Source: JAKOUY01 sp037045185 (lineage in GTDB: Bacteria > Actinomycetota > Acidimicrobiia > Acidimicrobiales > Ilumatobacteraceae). Taken from it: a stretch of DNA of 64,000 nucleotides. The DNA lies in assembly GCA_037045185.1 (NCBI GenBank), contig JBAOHQ010000014.1, forward strand, positions 248,001 through 312,000, read 5' to 3'. Each line of letters starts with the position of its first letter. Position 1 is the first letter of the stretch. The translations under genes were made by a program, and so were the position numbers. A model generated the notes under the pieces. It saw only the letters and a program-made list of their open reading frames with translations. It ran no database searches and was not told the DNA's origin. Below are positions 7,827 through 16,527 of this stretch, piece after piece.

Positions 7827-8884
7827 GATGCTCTCCCCGGCAGATGCAGGGTGAAGGTGCTTCCCTCACCCTCGCGAGACGTCACCGTTACCCGGCCGCC
7901 GTGGTTGGCGGCCACATGGCGAACGATGGACAGCCCGAGTCCGGTGCCCCCGGTTGCCCGACTGCGTGCCGGGTCGACGCGATAGAAGCGTTCGAAGATG
8001 CGGTCGACGTCGGTGGCCGGAATCCCCACGCCGTGGTCGATGACGTCGATCATCACGGTGCCGTCGTCGGCGCGGGCCCCGACCGTCACGTCGCTGTGCT
8101 CGTCGCTGTACTTCACGGCGTTGTCGATGAGGTTGGCCAGCGCCGAGACGAGCTGGCGGCTGTCACCCCACACCACCAGTTCGGTGGCCGACGGGGCGTG
8201 CACGGCCACGTGGCGGTGCTCCGCCGCCGTGCGGTTGCGCCCGATGGCGTCGGCGATGGCCACATCCACGCTGACGGCCTCGCACAGCGCCGGCCCGCCG
8301 AGCTCGATCCGGGACAGCTCGAGCAGGTCGTCGATGGTGCGCGCCGCACGGTGCGCCTCCTCCGACACCCGCTGGGCCAGTCGGATGACGACGTGGGGAT
8401 CGTCGGCGTCCGTCAACGCCTCGGCCAGCACGGCCATCGCGCCGACGGGCGTCTTCAGCTCGTGGCTGATGTTGGCGACGAAGTCGGTGCGAACCCGGTC
8501 CACTCGGGCCCGTTCGCTGATCTCCTCCACCGTGGCCAGGGCACCGCCCTCGGTCAGGGGCACGGCGTCGATCTGGAACACCCGCCGCGGCGGCCCGAAG
8601 AACTCGACCACCTGGCCGCTCGGCGTCCCACCGGCAGCGGCCCGCAGGTGCCGCTCGATGCTCTCCCAGACCAGCACCAGGGTGTGCCCGCTGAACGCCT
8701 CGGACATCGCGTTGCGGACCTGGACGTTGCCGTGAGCGTCCGCCAGGACCACACCGATGGGCAAGGCGTCGAGCGCCCGGCGCAGCCGGCGCATCTCCGA
8801 CTGGGACAGGCTCAGCCGGGCGGCCACGGTGGCCAGCTCGCGCTGCAGGGACGACACCTGGTCGTTGCGGGTGAGCCAGCTCAC
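7823..8884 (-). CDS. senX3: PAS-containing sensor histidine kinase (SenX3/PhoR-like), no membrane segment
   Basis: A 353-residue kinase. A PAS domain (about 35-125: LDALPIGVVLADAHGNVQVR) is followed by the HisKA H-box FVANISHELKTPVGAM with His near residue 141, then N-box NLIDNAVKYSD, G1 DHGVGIP, F-box IFERFYRVD and G2 GGTGLGLSIV. The start is the GTG overlapping the phoU stop (GTGA); the longer in-frame extension lies inside phoU and is discarded. With this start there is no transmembrane helix, unlike mycobacterial SenX3, which has two, so sensing is probably intracellular and through PhoU and the Pst transporter. Translationally coupled to regX3 downstream. Confidence 0.85.
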   Translation of the reverse strand: MSWLTRNDQVSSLQRELATVAARLSLSQSEMRRLRRALDALPIGVVLADAHGNVQVRNAMSEAFSGHTLVLVWESIERHLRAAAGGTPSGQVVEFFGPPRRVFQIDAVPLTEGGALATVEEISERARVDRVRTDFVANISHELKTPVGAMAVLAEALTDADDPHVVIRLAQRVSEEAHRAARTIDDLLELSRIELGGPALCEAVSVDVAIADAIGRNRTAAEHRHVAVHAPSATELVVWGDSRQLVSALANLIDNAVKYSDEHSDVTVGARADDGTVMIDVIDHGVGIPATDVDRIFERFYRVDPARSRATGGTGLGLSIVRHVAANHGGRVTVTSREGEGSTFTLHLPGRAS

Positions 8885-9633
8885 GACGGGGCCTCGGCCT
8901 CCCCGGGAATCTCTGCCGGCCGCTGGATCTCCCCGGTTCGCTCCCGGCGCAGCCGGTAGCGGTCGGCGCCGTTGTGCTCGGGAAGCCATCCGGTGGCGAT
9001 GTAGCGGACCCGCTCCCCCACGTTGACGGCGTGGTCACCGATACGTTCGTAGAACCTGGCGACGACGGCGAGCTGCACCGCCACCTGGAGGTCGATCCGC
9101 CCGGCGGCGTGGCTCTCGAAGATCAGCTGGATGAACTGCTTCTGCAGGCCGTCGAGGTACGAATCCATGTCGTCGAGCGCTGCGGCCTTGGACGCGTCGT
9201 TCTGCACGAACGACTCGATGGCCGCGGTGTACAACTGCTGGGCCTGCTCACCCATGCGGGTGATCACGCCGCGCAGCTTGGCGTCCATGGTGTGCCCGTA
9301 GATCCGCCTGGCGGCCTTGCAGATGTTGCAGACCAGGTCGCCGGATCGCTCGACCTCGCCGTTCATCTTCATCAACGCCACCACCACGCGCAGGTCACGG
9401 GCCACCGGCGATTGCAGGGCGAGGATGCTCATGCACAGCTCTTCGAGATCCAACGAGCGGGCGTCCAGTTCGTCGTCGGCGCGGATCAGGTAGTCGGCGC
9501 CCTCGAGATCGCCGTCGAGCAGGACAGCCGTTGCCCGGGGAATGCTCTCGGTGACCACTGCGGCCATGCGGACGAGTTCCTCACGGGCCGTCTCCAGGTC
9601 GTGGTGGAAGCTCTTGCGCAGATCGTCACCCAT
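8881..9633 (-). CDS. phoU: phosphate transport regulator PhoU
   Basis: A 250-residue all-helical protein with two PhoU repeats: RKSFHHDLETAREELVRMA at the start, LALQSPVARDLRVVVALMKMN, ERSGDLVCNICKAARRI in the first half and ERIGDHAVNVGERVRYI in the second. The two E-x(2)-GD motifs are the metal-binding and signalling surface of the family. PhoU restrains the Pst transporter and holds the sensor kinase in the off state when phosphate is plentiful. About 40 extra C-terminal residues (charged) go beyond the usual length. It lies one base downstream of pstB and overlaps senX3 by four bases. Confidence 0.93.
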   Translation of the reverse strand: MGDDLRKSFHHDLETAREELVRMAAVVTESIPRATAVLLDGDLEGADYLIRADDELDARSLDLEELCMSILALQSPVARDLRVVVALMKMNGEVERSGDLVCNICKAARRIYGHTMDAKLRGVITRMGEQAQQLYTAAIESFVQNDASKAAALDDMDSYLDGLQKQFIQLIFESHAAGRIDLQVAVQLAVVARFYERIGDHAVNVGERVRYIATGWLPEHNGADRYRLRRERTGEIQRPAEIPGEAEAPS

Positions 9634-9634
9634 C

Positions 9635-10513
9635 TCAGCCGAACCTCCCCGTCACGTACGCCTCCGTCCGTTCGTCGGACGGGTTGCTGAAGATCTTCTT
9701 CGAGCTGGCGAACTCCACCAGCACACCGGTGCGCCGGTCGCTCTCGGGATTGAGCTCGGTGGTGAAGAACGCCACCTCGTCGCTGACGCGAGCCGCCTGC
9801 TGCATGTTGTGGGTCACGATGACGATGGTGTACTTCCGCTTGATCTCCTGCATCAGCTCTTCGATGCGCGCCGTGGCGATGGGGTCGAGCGCCGAGCACG
9901 GCTCGTCCATCAGGATGACCTCGGGTTCCACGGCGATCGCTCGGGCGATGCACAGCCGCTGCTGTTGACCACCGGACAGCCCCAGGCCGCTGGCTTTCAA
10001 CCTGTCCTTGACTTCGTCCCACAGCGCCGCGCCGCGCAACGACCGTTCCACGATCTCGTCCAACTCGCCGCGCTTCTTGATGCCGCTGATGCGCGGTCCG
10101 TAGGCGACGTTGTCGAAGATGCTCTTGGGGAAGGGGTTGGGCTTCTGGAACACCATGCCCACGTGGCGGCGGACCTCGGCGGCGGAGATCTCCGGGGCGT
10201 ACAGGTCGACGCCGTGGTACCACACCTTGCCGCCGACCCTGGCCGAGGGGATCACGTCGTTCATCCGGTTCAGGCAGCGCAGCACGGTGGTCTTGCCACA
10301 GCCGGAGGGTCCGATGAACGAGGTGATCTCGTGTTGGCGGACCTTCATGGTCACCTCACGGACGGCCCGGAAAGACCCGTAGTGAACTTCGAGGTCGTCG
10401 AGCTCGAACACGTCGCGTTCCGCCGTGTCATTCATCGTCCCGCCAACGTTAGGGGCTGTGGTTTCCATCGTCATGTTCTGCTCCGCGGGAAGGGGTGTGC
10501 TCTGCAGGTTCAT
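9635..10513 (-). CDS. pstB: phosphate ABC transporter ATP-binding protein PstB
   Basis: A 292-residue ABC ATPase. Walker A GPSGCGKTT at 68-76, Q-loop VFQKPNPFPKSIFDNVAYGP (characteristic of PstB), signature LSGGQQQR at 179-186, Walker B VILMDEP at 199-205 and the H-loop VTHNMQQA. It powers high-affinity phosphate import through PstA/PstC. The first ATG (10513) overlaps the pstA stop (TGATG) and gives a 26-residue unconserved N-terminus; an internal ATG at residue 27 (MNDTAERDVFEL) is an alternative start nearer the usual PstB length. Confidence 0.95.
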   Translation of the reverse strand: MNLQSTPLPAEQNMTMETTAPNVGGTMNDTAERDVFELDDLEVHYGSFRAVREVTMKVRQHEITSFIGPSGCGKTTVLRCLNRMNDVIPSARVGGKVWYHGVDLYAPEISAAEVRRHVGMVFQKPNPFPKSIFDNVAYGPRISGIKKRGELDEIVERSLRGAALWDEVKDRLKASGLGLSGGQQQRLCIARAIAVEPEVILMDEPCSALDPIATARIEELMQEIKRKYTIVIVTHNMQQAARVSDEVAFFTTELNPESDRRTGVLVEFASSKKIFSNPSDERTEAYVTGRFG

Positions 10514-11427
10514 CAGCGTCGCTTCTGGTAGGCCGAGGTGACCAGCCGAGCGATCACCGTGAACAGGAAGGTCAGTGTGACCAGGGTGAGAGCTGCGCCC
10601 CAGGCACGCTCGGTCGAGCCCGGTTTGCCGGCGAGGATGTTGCTGAAGATCTGTGCCGGGAGCGCCGTGTTGGCGCCCTCGAACACGTTCGTGCGGGTCT
10701 TGGTGACCACGCCGATGGTGAACAGCAAGGGCGCGGTCTCGCCGGCGGCGCGGGCCACCGCGAGCAGGCAGCCGCTGACGATTCCCGGCAGCGCGGTGGG
10801 CAGGACGATGCCCAGGATCGTCCTGCTCTTGCGAGTTCCCAGCGCGTAGCTGGCCTCACGGAGGTTGTCGGGCACCAGGCGCAGCATCTCCTCGGAGCTG
10901 CGGATCACGACGGGCAGCATCAGGCAGGCCAGTGCCAGTGCTCCACCGAGCCCGGACAGCCCGAAGCGCAACGTGAACAGCACGTAGATGAACAGGCCCA
11001 TCACGATGGAGGGCACGCCGGTCATCACGTTGGCCAGGAACCGGATCGTGCGCGCCAGCGCCCCGTTCTTGCCGTACTCGTTGAGGTAGACGGCGCCGAG
11101 GATCCCGAGCGGGATCGCGATCGCCGAGGCGGTCGCGGTGATCAGCAACGTACCGACGATGGCCGGCGCCATGCCGGGGCCGAACTTGCGGGATTGGATC
11201 GGGATCCGTGTGGTGAACCAGTCGGGGAAGTCACGAAAGACGATGCCGGCGCCCTTGCTGACCACCGAGCCGATCACGAACGCCAGCGGGATGAGAATGG
11301 CCAGAAACGCCAGGCCCATGAGCCCGAGCATCACGGCGTTGACGACGCTGCGCCGGCCGCGCCGAGCCTTCAGCGTCTCGACACTAATTCGGTCCTGAGG
11401 CGCGGCGGGGATCGCGGTGACGCTCAT
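10513..11427 (-). CDS. pstA: phosphate ABC transporter permease PstA
   Basis: A 304-residue permease with six transmembrane segments. The periplasmic loop contains GIVFRDFPDWFT and the cytoplasmic coupling region reads EASYALGTRKSRTILGIVLP followed by GIVSGCLLAVARAAGETAPLLF, a strong PstA signature (the EAAYALGA and GETAPL motifs). The start at 11427 overlaps the pstC stop (ATGA). PstA pairs with PstC to form the phosphate channel. Its stop overlaps the pstB start, so the permease and ATPase are translated in a coupled series. Confidence 0.95.
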   Translation of the reverse strand: MSVTAIPAAPQDRISVETLKARRGRRSVVNAVMLGLMGLAFLAILIPLAFVIGSVVSKGAGIVFRDFPDWFTTRIPIQSRKFGPGMAPAIVGTLLITATASAIAIPLGILGAVYLNEYGKNGALARTIRFLANVMTGVPSIVMGLFIYVLFTLRFGLSGLGGALALACLMLPVVIRSSEEMLRLVPDNLREASYALGTRKSRTILGIVLPTALPGIVSGCLLAVARAAGETAPLLFTIGVVTKTRTNVFEGANTALPAQIFSNILAGKPGSTERAWGAALTLVTLTFLFTVIARLVTSAYQKRR

Positions 11428-12308
11428 GAGCCTCTCGACTTCTTCATCGAACGCGTGACCACGGCGGTGGCGGCGATGTTGATCAGGATGGTCATCACGA
11501 ACAGCGTCATCGCCATGCCGATCAGCGCCGACTTCTTCAGCGTGTCGGCTTCTCCCCACTCGGCGGTGATCATCGCCGGCATCGAGTTGCCCGAGGCGAG
11601 CGCGTTCAGGGTCACCTGGCCCAGCGCCGACCCGATGGTCAGGGCGACGGCGATGGTCTCACCCATCGCCCGTCCGAGGCCGAGCATGACGGCGCCGACG
11701 AGACCGCCCTTGCTGTGCGGCAGGACGGCGCCGCGGATCATCTCCCACTTGGTGGCCCCGAGGCCGAGCGCTGCTTCCTTGTCGTTCTGCGGCGTGGTCT
11801 CGATGACCTCACGGCTGATCGACACGATGATCGGTGTGATCATCACGGCCAGGACGATGCCGGCGGTGAAGAACGACCGGGCCTGCGGGCGTTCGCCGAA
11901 CACGCTGCCCAGCACCCACCAGCCCTCGAAGGTGCGTGACAGCCAGCCGTAGATCCCGGTGAGATGCGGGGCCAGTTCCAAGGCGCCCCACAGCCCGATG
12001 ACCACACTGGGGATGACGGCGAGCAGGTCGATCACGTACACCATGGTCTTGCGCAACCAGGTGGGGGCGACCTGAGTGATGAACAAGGCGATCCCGAGGC
12101 TCACCGGGACTGCCAGCGACAGCGCGATCGTGGCCGTGTACAGGGTGCCCCAGATGAACGAGAGGATCCCGTAGAGCTTGTCGGGGGGCGCCCAGCGGCG
12201 AGCCGTGAAGAAGTCGAGGCCCATCCAGCGCAGCGCCTGCGTGCTGCGACCCGTCATCGTGACGGTGATCAGGCCGAGGATGGCCAGGACGGCGCAGCCG
12301 GCCGCCAC
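11424..12308 (-). CDS. pstC: phosphate ABC transporter permease PstC
   Basis: A permease with about six helices: GILSFIWGTLYTATIALSLA, ALFITQVAPTWLRK, LLAVIPSVVIGLWG, EAALGLGATKWEMIRG (coupling helix) and GRAMGETIAVALTIGSA. The N-terminus is uncertain. In-frame residues upstream of the GTG at 12308 (ADRSFRWLT) look like genuine PstC sequence, but no standard start precedes them in frame before a stop. A TTG at 12408, in the frame one base off, would give MSTAVRS and join this frame with a single-base insertion near 12380-12400, so the true N-terminus may lie there behind an indel. It follows pstS by roughly 100 bp on the same strand. Confidence 0.9.
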   Translation of the reverse strand: MAAGCAVLAILGLITVTMTGRSTQALRWMGLDFFTARRWAPPDKLYGILSFIWGTLYTATIALSLAVPVSLGIALFITQVAPTWLRKTMVYVIDLLAVIPSVVIGLWGALELAPHLTGIYGWLSRTFEGWWVLGSVFGERPQARSFFTAGIVLAVMITPIIVSISREVIETTPQNDKEAALGLGATKWEMIRGAVLPHSKGGLVGAVMLGLGRAMGETIAVALTIGSALGQVTLNALASGNSMPAMITAEWGEADTLKKSALIGMAMTLFVMTILINIAATAVVTRSMKKSRGS

Positions 12309-12412
12309 GGTCAGCCAGCGGAAGGACCGGTCCGCGGTCCCGCCCGTCGCGGTGAGCGACGGGCGGGTCTCGCGGTCAGCCCGGAGTGCTCCGGACAGCG
12401 GTGCTCAAGGTC

Positions 12413-13528
12413 TCAGCCGACCGTCAGGTCTGCCACGCGGGCCAGCGCCTTGTTGGCCAATTCGGCAGGCAGCGGGGCGAAGTTGATCTCCGCGGCAGCC
12501 TTCTGGCCGTCGGTCAGCAGGTAGCTGAGGAAGGCCTTCAGCGAATCGGCCTTGGCCTGGTCGGTCTGCTTGGCGTAGGCGATGATCCAGGTCTGAGCGG
12601 TGATCGGGTAGGACGCGTCACCGTCGGCCCAGATCGCGCTGAAGGTGAGGTCGTCGTTGATCTCCGCGCCGGCGGCGGCAGCCGAGGCGGCTTCCAGTGT
12701 CGGGGCGACGAACTGGCCGGCCTTGTTCTGCACGCTGGCGAACTTCAGCCCGGCGTCGGTCGCGTCGGACAGGTCGACGTAGCCGATGGCGCCGACGGTG
12801 CTCTTGACCAGGGCGGCGACGCCGCTGTTGCCCTCGGCAGCCTGGGTGTCGGGCGACCACTCGACGGTGCTGTCGGTCCCGAGCTTCCAGATGCCACCGG
12901 CATCCTTGCCGACGGACTTCTCCAGGAACTTGGTGAAGTTGCCCGTCGTGCCGCTGGAGTCGCTGCGGTGCACCACCACGATGGGGGTGTCAGGCAGGGT
13001 CACGCCGGCGTTGTCGGCGGCGATGGCCGGGTCGTTCCACACGGTGATCTCACGCTGGAAGATCTTGGCGATCGTGGTCGGGCTGAGCTTCAGCCCGTCG
13101 ATGTCGAGGTCGTAGCTCACCGTGATCGGGGCGACCACAGTGGGGAAGTACAGGACGTCGCCACCCTTGAAGTTGGGCAGATCCTCGTCCTTGATGGTGC
13201 CGTCGGTGCCGGCCCAGTCGACGATCTGGTCGGCCAGGTCCTGGCGACCCTTGCCCGAGCCACCGCCCAGATAGTTGATGGTGACCGAGCCGTGGGCTTC
13301 GGTGAAGTTGGCGATCATCTCCTCGTAGAACGCCTTCGGGAAGGTCGCGCCACTGGCGTTGAGCTCGGCGGTGGTGTTGTCGGGCAGGACGAACGGCGTG
13401 GCCGGAACCATGCTGGACGAGCCGGGGGTGGTCGGGGGGGTGGTCGCCGACGCTGACGTCGTGCTCATCGCCGCGATGGTCGAACCGGCAACGAGCCCGG
13501 CAATCAGCAGGCTCCGCTTGGTCTTCAC
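12413..13528 (-). CDS. pstS: phosphate-binding protein PstS
   Basis: A 371-residue secreted binding protein. The start is a GTG preceded by GAGGAG 7 nt upstream; residues 1-28 (KTKRSLLIAGLVAGSTIAA) form a Sec signal peptide without a lipobox Cys, so this is probably a secreted or anchored, not lipid-modified, PstS. Phosphate-site motifs are present: LNASGATFPKAFYEEMIANF, GGGSGKGRQDL, WAGTDGTI and VVVHRSDSSGTTGNFTKFL. A Thr/Pro/Ser spacer (about 30-45) follows the signal. It is the first gene of pstSCAB-phoU-senX3-regX3 and lies directly under the PHO-box-like repeat at 13605-13622. Confidence 0.95.
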   Translation of the reverse strand: MKTKRSLLIAGLVAGSTIAAMSTTSASATTPPTTPGSSSMVPATPFVLPDNTTAELNASGATFPKAFYEEMIANFTEAHGSVTINYLGGGSGKGRQDLADQIVDWAGTDGTIKDEDLPNFKGGDVLYFPTVVAPITVSYDLDIDGLKLSPTTIAKIFQREITVWNDPAIAADNAGVTLPDTPIVVVHRSDSSGTTGNFTKFLEKSVGKDAGGIWKLGTDSTVEWSPDTQAAEGNSGVAALVKSTVGAIGYVDLSDATDAGLKFASVQNKAGQFVAPTLEAASAAAAGAEINDDLTFSAIWADGDASYPITAQTWIIAYAKQTDQAKADSLKAFLSYLLTDGQKAAAEINFAPLPAELANKALARVADLTVG

Positions 13529-13604
13529 AGGTGTGTCTCCTCGGGTAGGGGTACTCAAGCACCTGGCACGGTACGGACGGTGCTTGTCGGCGAGCGAGAG
13601 CCTG

Positions 13605-13622
13605 GATGAACGGACGGTGAAC
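13605..13622 (-). promoter_or_regulatory. PHO-box-like direct repeat upstream of pstS
   Basis: On the minus strand the sequence GTTCACCGTCCGTTCATC holds two direct repeats, GTTCACC and GTTCATC, spaced 11 bp apart start to start. This matches the PhoP/RegX3 box architecture of actinobacteria (GTTCACC-type units of 11 nt). It lies 77 bp upstream of the pstS start and 19 bp past the ppk stop. The RegX3-like regulator that would bind it is encoded at the far end of the same gene run, so the operon is probably autoregulated by phosphate. Confidence 0.75.
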
Positions 13623-13641
13623 GATGGGCGAAGCGTCGGGG

Positions 13642-15711
13642 TCAGCGCCGCTGGCGGCTGTCGACCCAGCGGTACAGCCACGATTGGGCGTCACCCTCGG
13701 CAAAGTCCACCGGTCCGCGCCGCATCCACTCACCGTCAGGCTGCAACTCCCAGCGGACAGCATCGTCGGACAGGTCGAACTCCAGGACCTGGTCGAGCCA
13801 CGCCTGGTGCTTGGGGTGGGTGATCGGCACCATCACCTCGATCCGCCGGTCGAGGTTGCGTTCCATCCAGTCGGCGCTGCCGATCAGGAACAGCGGCGTG
13901 TTCTCGGCGTCACCGTGAGCGAAGCGGATCACCCGGGAGTGCTCCAGGTTGCGCCCAAGGATGGAACGGACGCTGATCGTCTCGCTGAGCCCGGGCACGC
14001 CCGGACGCAGGCAGCAGATCCCGCGGATGAGCAGGTCGATGCGCACGCCGGTCTGGCTGGCCCGGTACAGCGCCTCGATCATCCCCGGGTCGGCGATCGA
14101 GTTCAGCTTGGCGACGATGTGCCCGTCGGGGCCGTACAGCGCCTCCCGGTCGATCAGGTCGAGCAGCTGGTTGCGCATGTCACGCGGCGCCACCACCAGC
14201 GAGTCGAATTCGTGGGCCCGGCTGTAGCCGGTGAGGTGGTTGAACAACTGGCTGACGTCGGCGCCAACCTGCGGATCGCAGGTCATTACCCCGAGGTCCT
14301 CGTACAGGCGGGCGGTCTTGGTGTTGTAGTTCCCCGTGCCGATGTGGCAGTAGCGACGCAGGCCATCGTCGTCCTGGCGGACCACGAGGGTGATCTTGCC
14401 GTGGGTCTTCAGCCCGACCAGCCCGTAGACCACGTGCACCCCGGCGCGCTCCAGAGCCTTGGCCCAGCCGACGTTGGTCGCCTCGTCGAAGCGGGCCTTG
14501 AGCTCCACCAGCACCGCCACTTGCACCCCGCGCTCGGCGGCGCGCATCAGGCTCCTGGCGATCGGGCTGTCACCGCCGGCGCGGTACATGGTCATCTTGA
14601 TGGACTGCACCTTGGGATCGTCGGCGGCCTGGGCCAAGAAGGCCTCGATGCTGCTGGCGAAGCTCTCGTAGGGGTGGTGCACCAGCATCGCCCGTTCCTG
14701 GACCACCTGGAAGATGGTGCGCCCGGTGGCCTGGGCGGTGGCGATTCGCCCGGCAGTGACGGGGAGCCACGGCGTGTCCCGCAACGCCAGCCGCGCCAGC
14801 CCGGCGACCTGGAACATGCACGTCAGATCCAACGGGCCGCGCAGGACGAACACGTCGGCTCGATCCACGTCCAGTTCGTGGACCAGCAGATCGAGCATCT
14901 CGTCGCTGATGCCCCGCTGGACTTCGAGGCGCACCGCCCGGCCGAACCGGCGGCGACGCAGTTCCATCTCGACCGCGGCGAGCAGGTCGTCGGCCTCCTC
15001 CTCTTCCAGGGTGAGGTCGGCGTTGCGCGTGACCCGGAAGAAGGCGTGCTCCTCGACGATCATCCCCACGAACATCGCCGGAAGATTGGCGGCGATCACC
15101 TCCTCGGCCAGCACGAAACGGTCGACCGTGTCGTCGAAGTCGTCGGGGTCGGGCAGGGCGATCAACCGGGGGAAGACGTTGGGAACCTTTACCCGGGCGA
15201 AGCGCCGTTCCCCGGTGTCGGGGTCGCTGACCATCGCTGCCAGGTTCAGCGCCAAGTTGCTGATGTACGGGAAGGGGTGCGCCGGGTCGACCGCCAGCGG
15301 CGTGAGCACCGGGAAGATCACGTCGTGGAAGACCTGATTGACGTGCTTGCGTTCCTCGTCGGTGAGCTCGGCGATCGGCAGCAGGGCGATGCCATGACCT
15401 GCCGCCTCGGGCAGGATCGCGTCGCGCACCACCGTCTCCTGGCGCACCACGAACTCGGCCACCTCGGCGGCGATCTCGTCGAGTTGCTCGGCGGGGGTCA
15501 TCCCATCGGCGGTCCGGGTGACCACGCCCGCGGCCTCCTGGTCCTTCAGCGCGGCCACACGGACTTGGTAGAACTCGTCGAGGTTCGACGAGACGATGGC
15601 GCAGAACTTCAGGCGCTCTAGCAGCGGGATGCCGGGCTCGGATGCCAGTTCCAGGACGCGGCTGTTGAATCGCAGCCAACTCAGCTCACGATTCAGCAGC
15701 TCCTCGGCCAT
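13642..15711 (-). CDS. ppk: polyphosphate kinase PPK1
   Basis: A 689-residue enzyme that makes polyphosphate from ATP. The four-domain PPK1 pattern is complete: N-terminal LNRELSWLRFNSRVLELA, ERLKFCAIVSSNLDEFYQVRV, then VQSIKMTMYRAGGDSPI, VLVELKARFDEATN, GLKTHGKITLVVR, the phosphorylated His segment CHIGTGNYNTKTARLYEDLG, and RGICCLRPGVPGLSE with SVRSILGRNLEHSRVI at the C-terminus. The ATG at 15711 has a TAGCGT box 7 nt upstream. A GTG at 15720 is possible. Placement directly upstream of the pst operon links polyphosphate storage with phosphate uptake. Confidence 0.96.
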   Translation of the reverse strand: MAEELLNRELSWLRFNSRVLELASEPGIPLLERLKFCAIVSSNLDEFYQVRVAALKDQEAAGVVTRTADGMTPAEQLDEIAAEVAEFVVRQETVVRDAILPEAAGHGIALLPIAELTDEERKHVNQVFHDVIFPVLTPLAVDPAHPFPYISNLALNLAAMVSDPDTGERRFARVKVPNVFPRLIALPDPDDFDDTVDRFVLAEEVIAANLPAMFVGMIVEEHAFFRVTRNADLTLEEEEADDLLAAVEMELRRRRFGRAVRLEVQRGISDEMLDLLVHELDVDRADVFVLRGPLDLTCMFQVAGLARLALRDTPWLPVTAGRIATAQATGRTIFQVVQERAMLVHHPYESFASSIEAFLAQAADDPKVQSIKMTMYRAGGDSPIARSLMRAAERGVQVAVLVELKARFDEATNVGWAKALERAGVHVVYGLVGLKTHGKITLVVRQDDDGLRRYCHIGTGNYNTKTARLYEDLGVMTCDPQVGADVSQLFNHLTGYSRAHEFDSLVVAPRDMRNQLLDLIDREALYGPDGHIVAKLNSIADPGMIEALYRASQTGVRIDLLIRGICCLRPGVPGLSETISVRSILGRNLEHSRVIRFAHGDAENTPLFLIGSADWMERNLDRRIEVMVPITHPKHQAWLDQVLEFDLSDDAVRWELQPDGEWMRRGPVDFAEGDAQSWLYRWVDSRQRR

Positions 15712-15743
15712 TGCGGTCACGCTAATGGCTCCCGGGAGCGGTT

Positions 15744-16007
15744 CTAGGCGTCGGCCTCGACGATGCCCAGATCCCACTCGATGGAGATCCGCTCGCGCTC
15801 GGCGTCACGGACGATGCGCTCGCGGTTGCGGCGAAACTGCGGATCGTCACGGGGCAAGAGCACCAACCGAGCCAGGACCCGAGCGCGGAACTCCTCCAGC
15901 ACGGTGCGATCGCCATAGTCGCCGTAGACCTCCCAGTGCGGTGACACGGGGCCCAGATAGACGATTCTGGCGTGTGCGCGGGGCGGTTCGCTGGCGACGT
16001 CGGTCAT
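15744..16007 (-). CDS. conserved small protein of unknown function
   Basis: An 87-residue acidic-basic protein with ARIVYLGPVSPHWEVYGDYG near the N-terminus and a charged helical C-terminus (RRNRERIVRDAERERISIEW). No transmembrane segment. I do not recognise a family. It lies about 33 bp upstream of ppk on the same strand, so it is likely co-transcribed and may be linked to phosphate metabolism, which is inference. The ATG has TAGGCT 9 nt upstream, a likely leaderless promoter; this supports it being a real gene. Confidence 0.55.
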   Translation of the reverse strand: MTDVASEPPRAHARIVYLGPVSPHWEVYGDYGDRTVLEEFRARVLARLVLLPRDDPQFRRNRERIVRDAERERISIEWDLGIVEADA

Positions 16008-16221
16008 AGAAAAATCAGCCTATCTGGCCATTGTTGCCGGTCGGCCCGTGGTAGAAATCCCGGAAAGGTGAAACCAAACGCCATCGGCGGACGTCTAGAG
16101 AGGTACCCACACCCCTCACGTCCGAGGCTGGCGGCGCATGGTCACCGCACGTCTCGGGCTTGATGCGGGCGCACAACGAGGCGGCAGTTCCGGCTGCCAC
16201 CGAGAAGGAGCACCGACGAAC

Positions 16222-16488
16222 ATGGACGACCAGCGATCGATCCCGATCGATGCCGACTACGCCACCGCCTGGATGGCCGACGGCAACTGCCGCCACTACC
16301 CGCCCGCGCTGTTCTTCCCGTCCGACGGTGTCGGTGTGGACAAGGCCCGCAAGATCTGCGCCGGATGCCCGGTCGCGTCCACCTGCCTGGAGTACGCCCT
16401 CGAGCAGCGCATCGAGCACGGTGTGTGGGGCGGTTGCAGCGAGCGTGAGCGCCGGCGCATCCTCAAGCGCCGCAAGGTCGCGGTCTGA
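16222..16488 (+). CDS. WhiB-family iron-sulfur transcriptional regulator
   Basis: An 88-residue Wbl protein. Four cysteines expected to bind a [4Fe-4S] cluster are in GNCRHYPP, then CAGCPVASTC; the tryptophan turn GVWGG and the basic C-terminus SERERRRILKRRK for DNA contact follow. Wbl proteins bind the primary sigma factor and regulate development, redox and antibiotic response. I chose the ATG preceded by GAAGGAG (11 nt upstream) over longer in-frame possibilities. Convergent with acdS. A second Wbl gene of another subgroup is at 17810. Confidence 0.9.
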   Translation: MDDQRSIPIDADYATAWMADGNCRHYPPALFFPSDGVGVDKARKICAGCPVASTCLEYALEQRIEHGVWGGCSERERRRILKRRKVAV

Positions 16489-16527
16489 GCCGCATGGTTG
16501 GGGCGTCGCCGCTCGGGCGTGACGTCG

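Noticed and set aside
13624..15621. A 665-codon plus-strand open frame opposite ppk
   Set aside because: Shadow of ppk in GC-rich third-position sequence; no protein motif.
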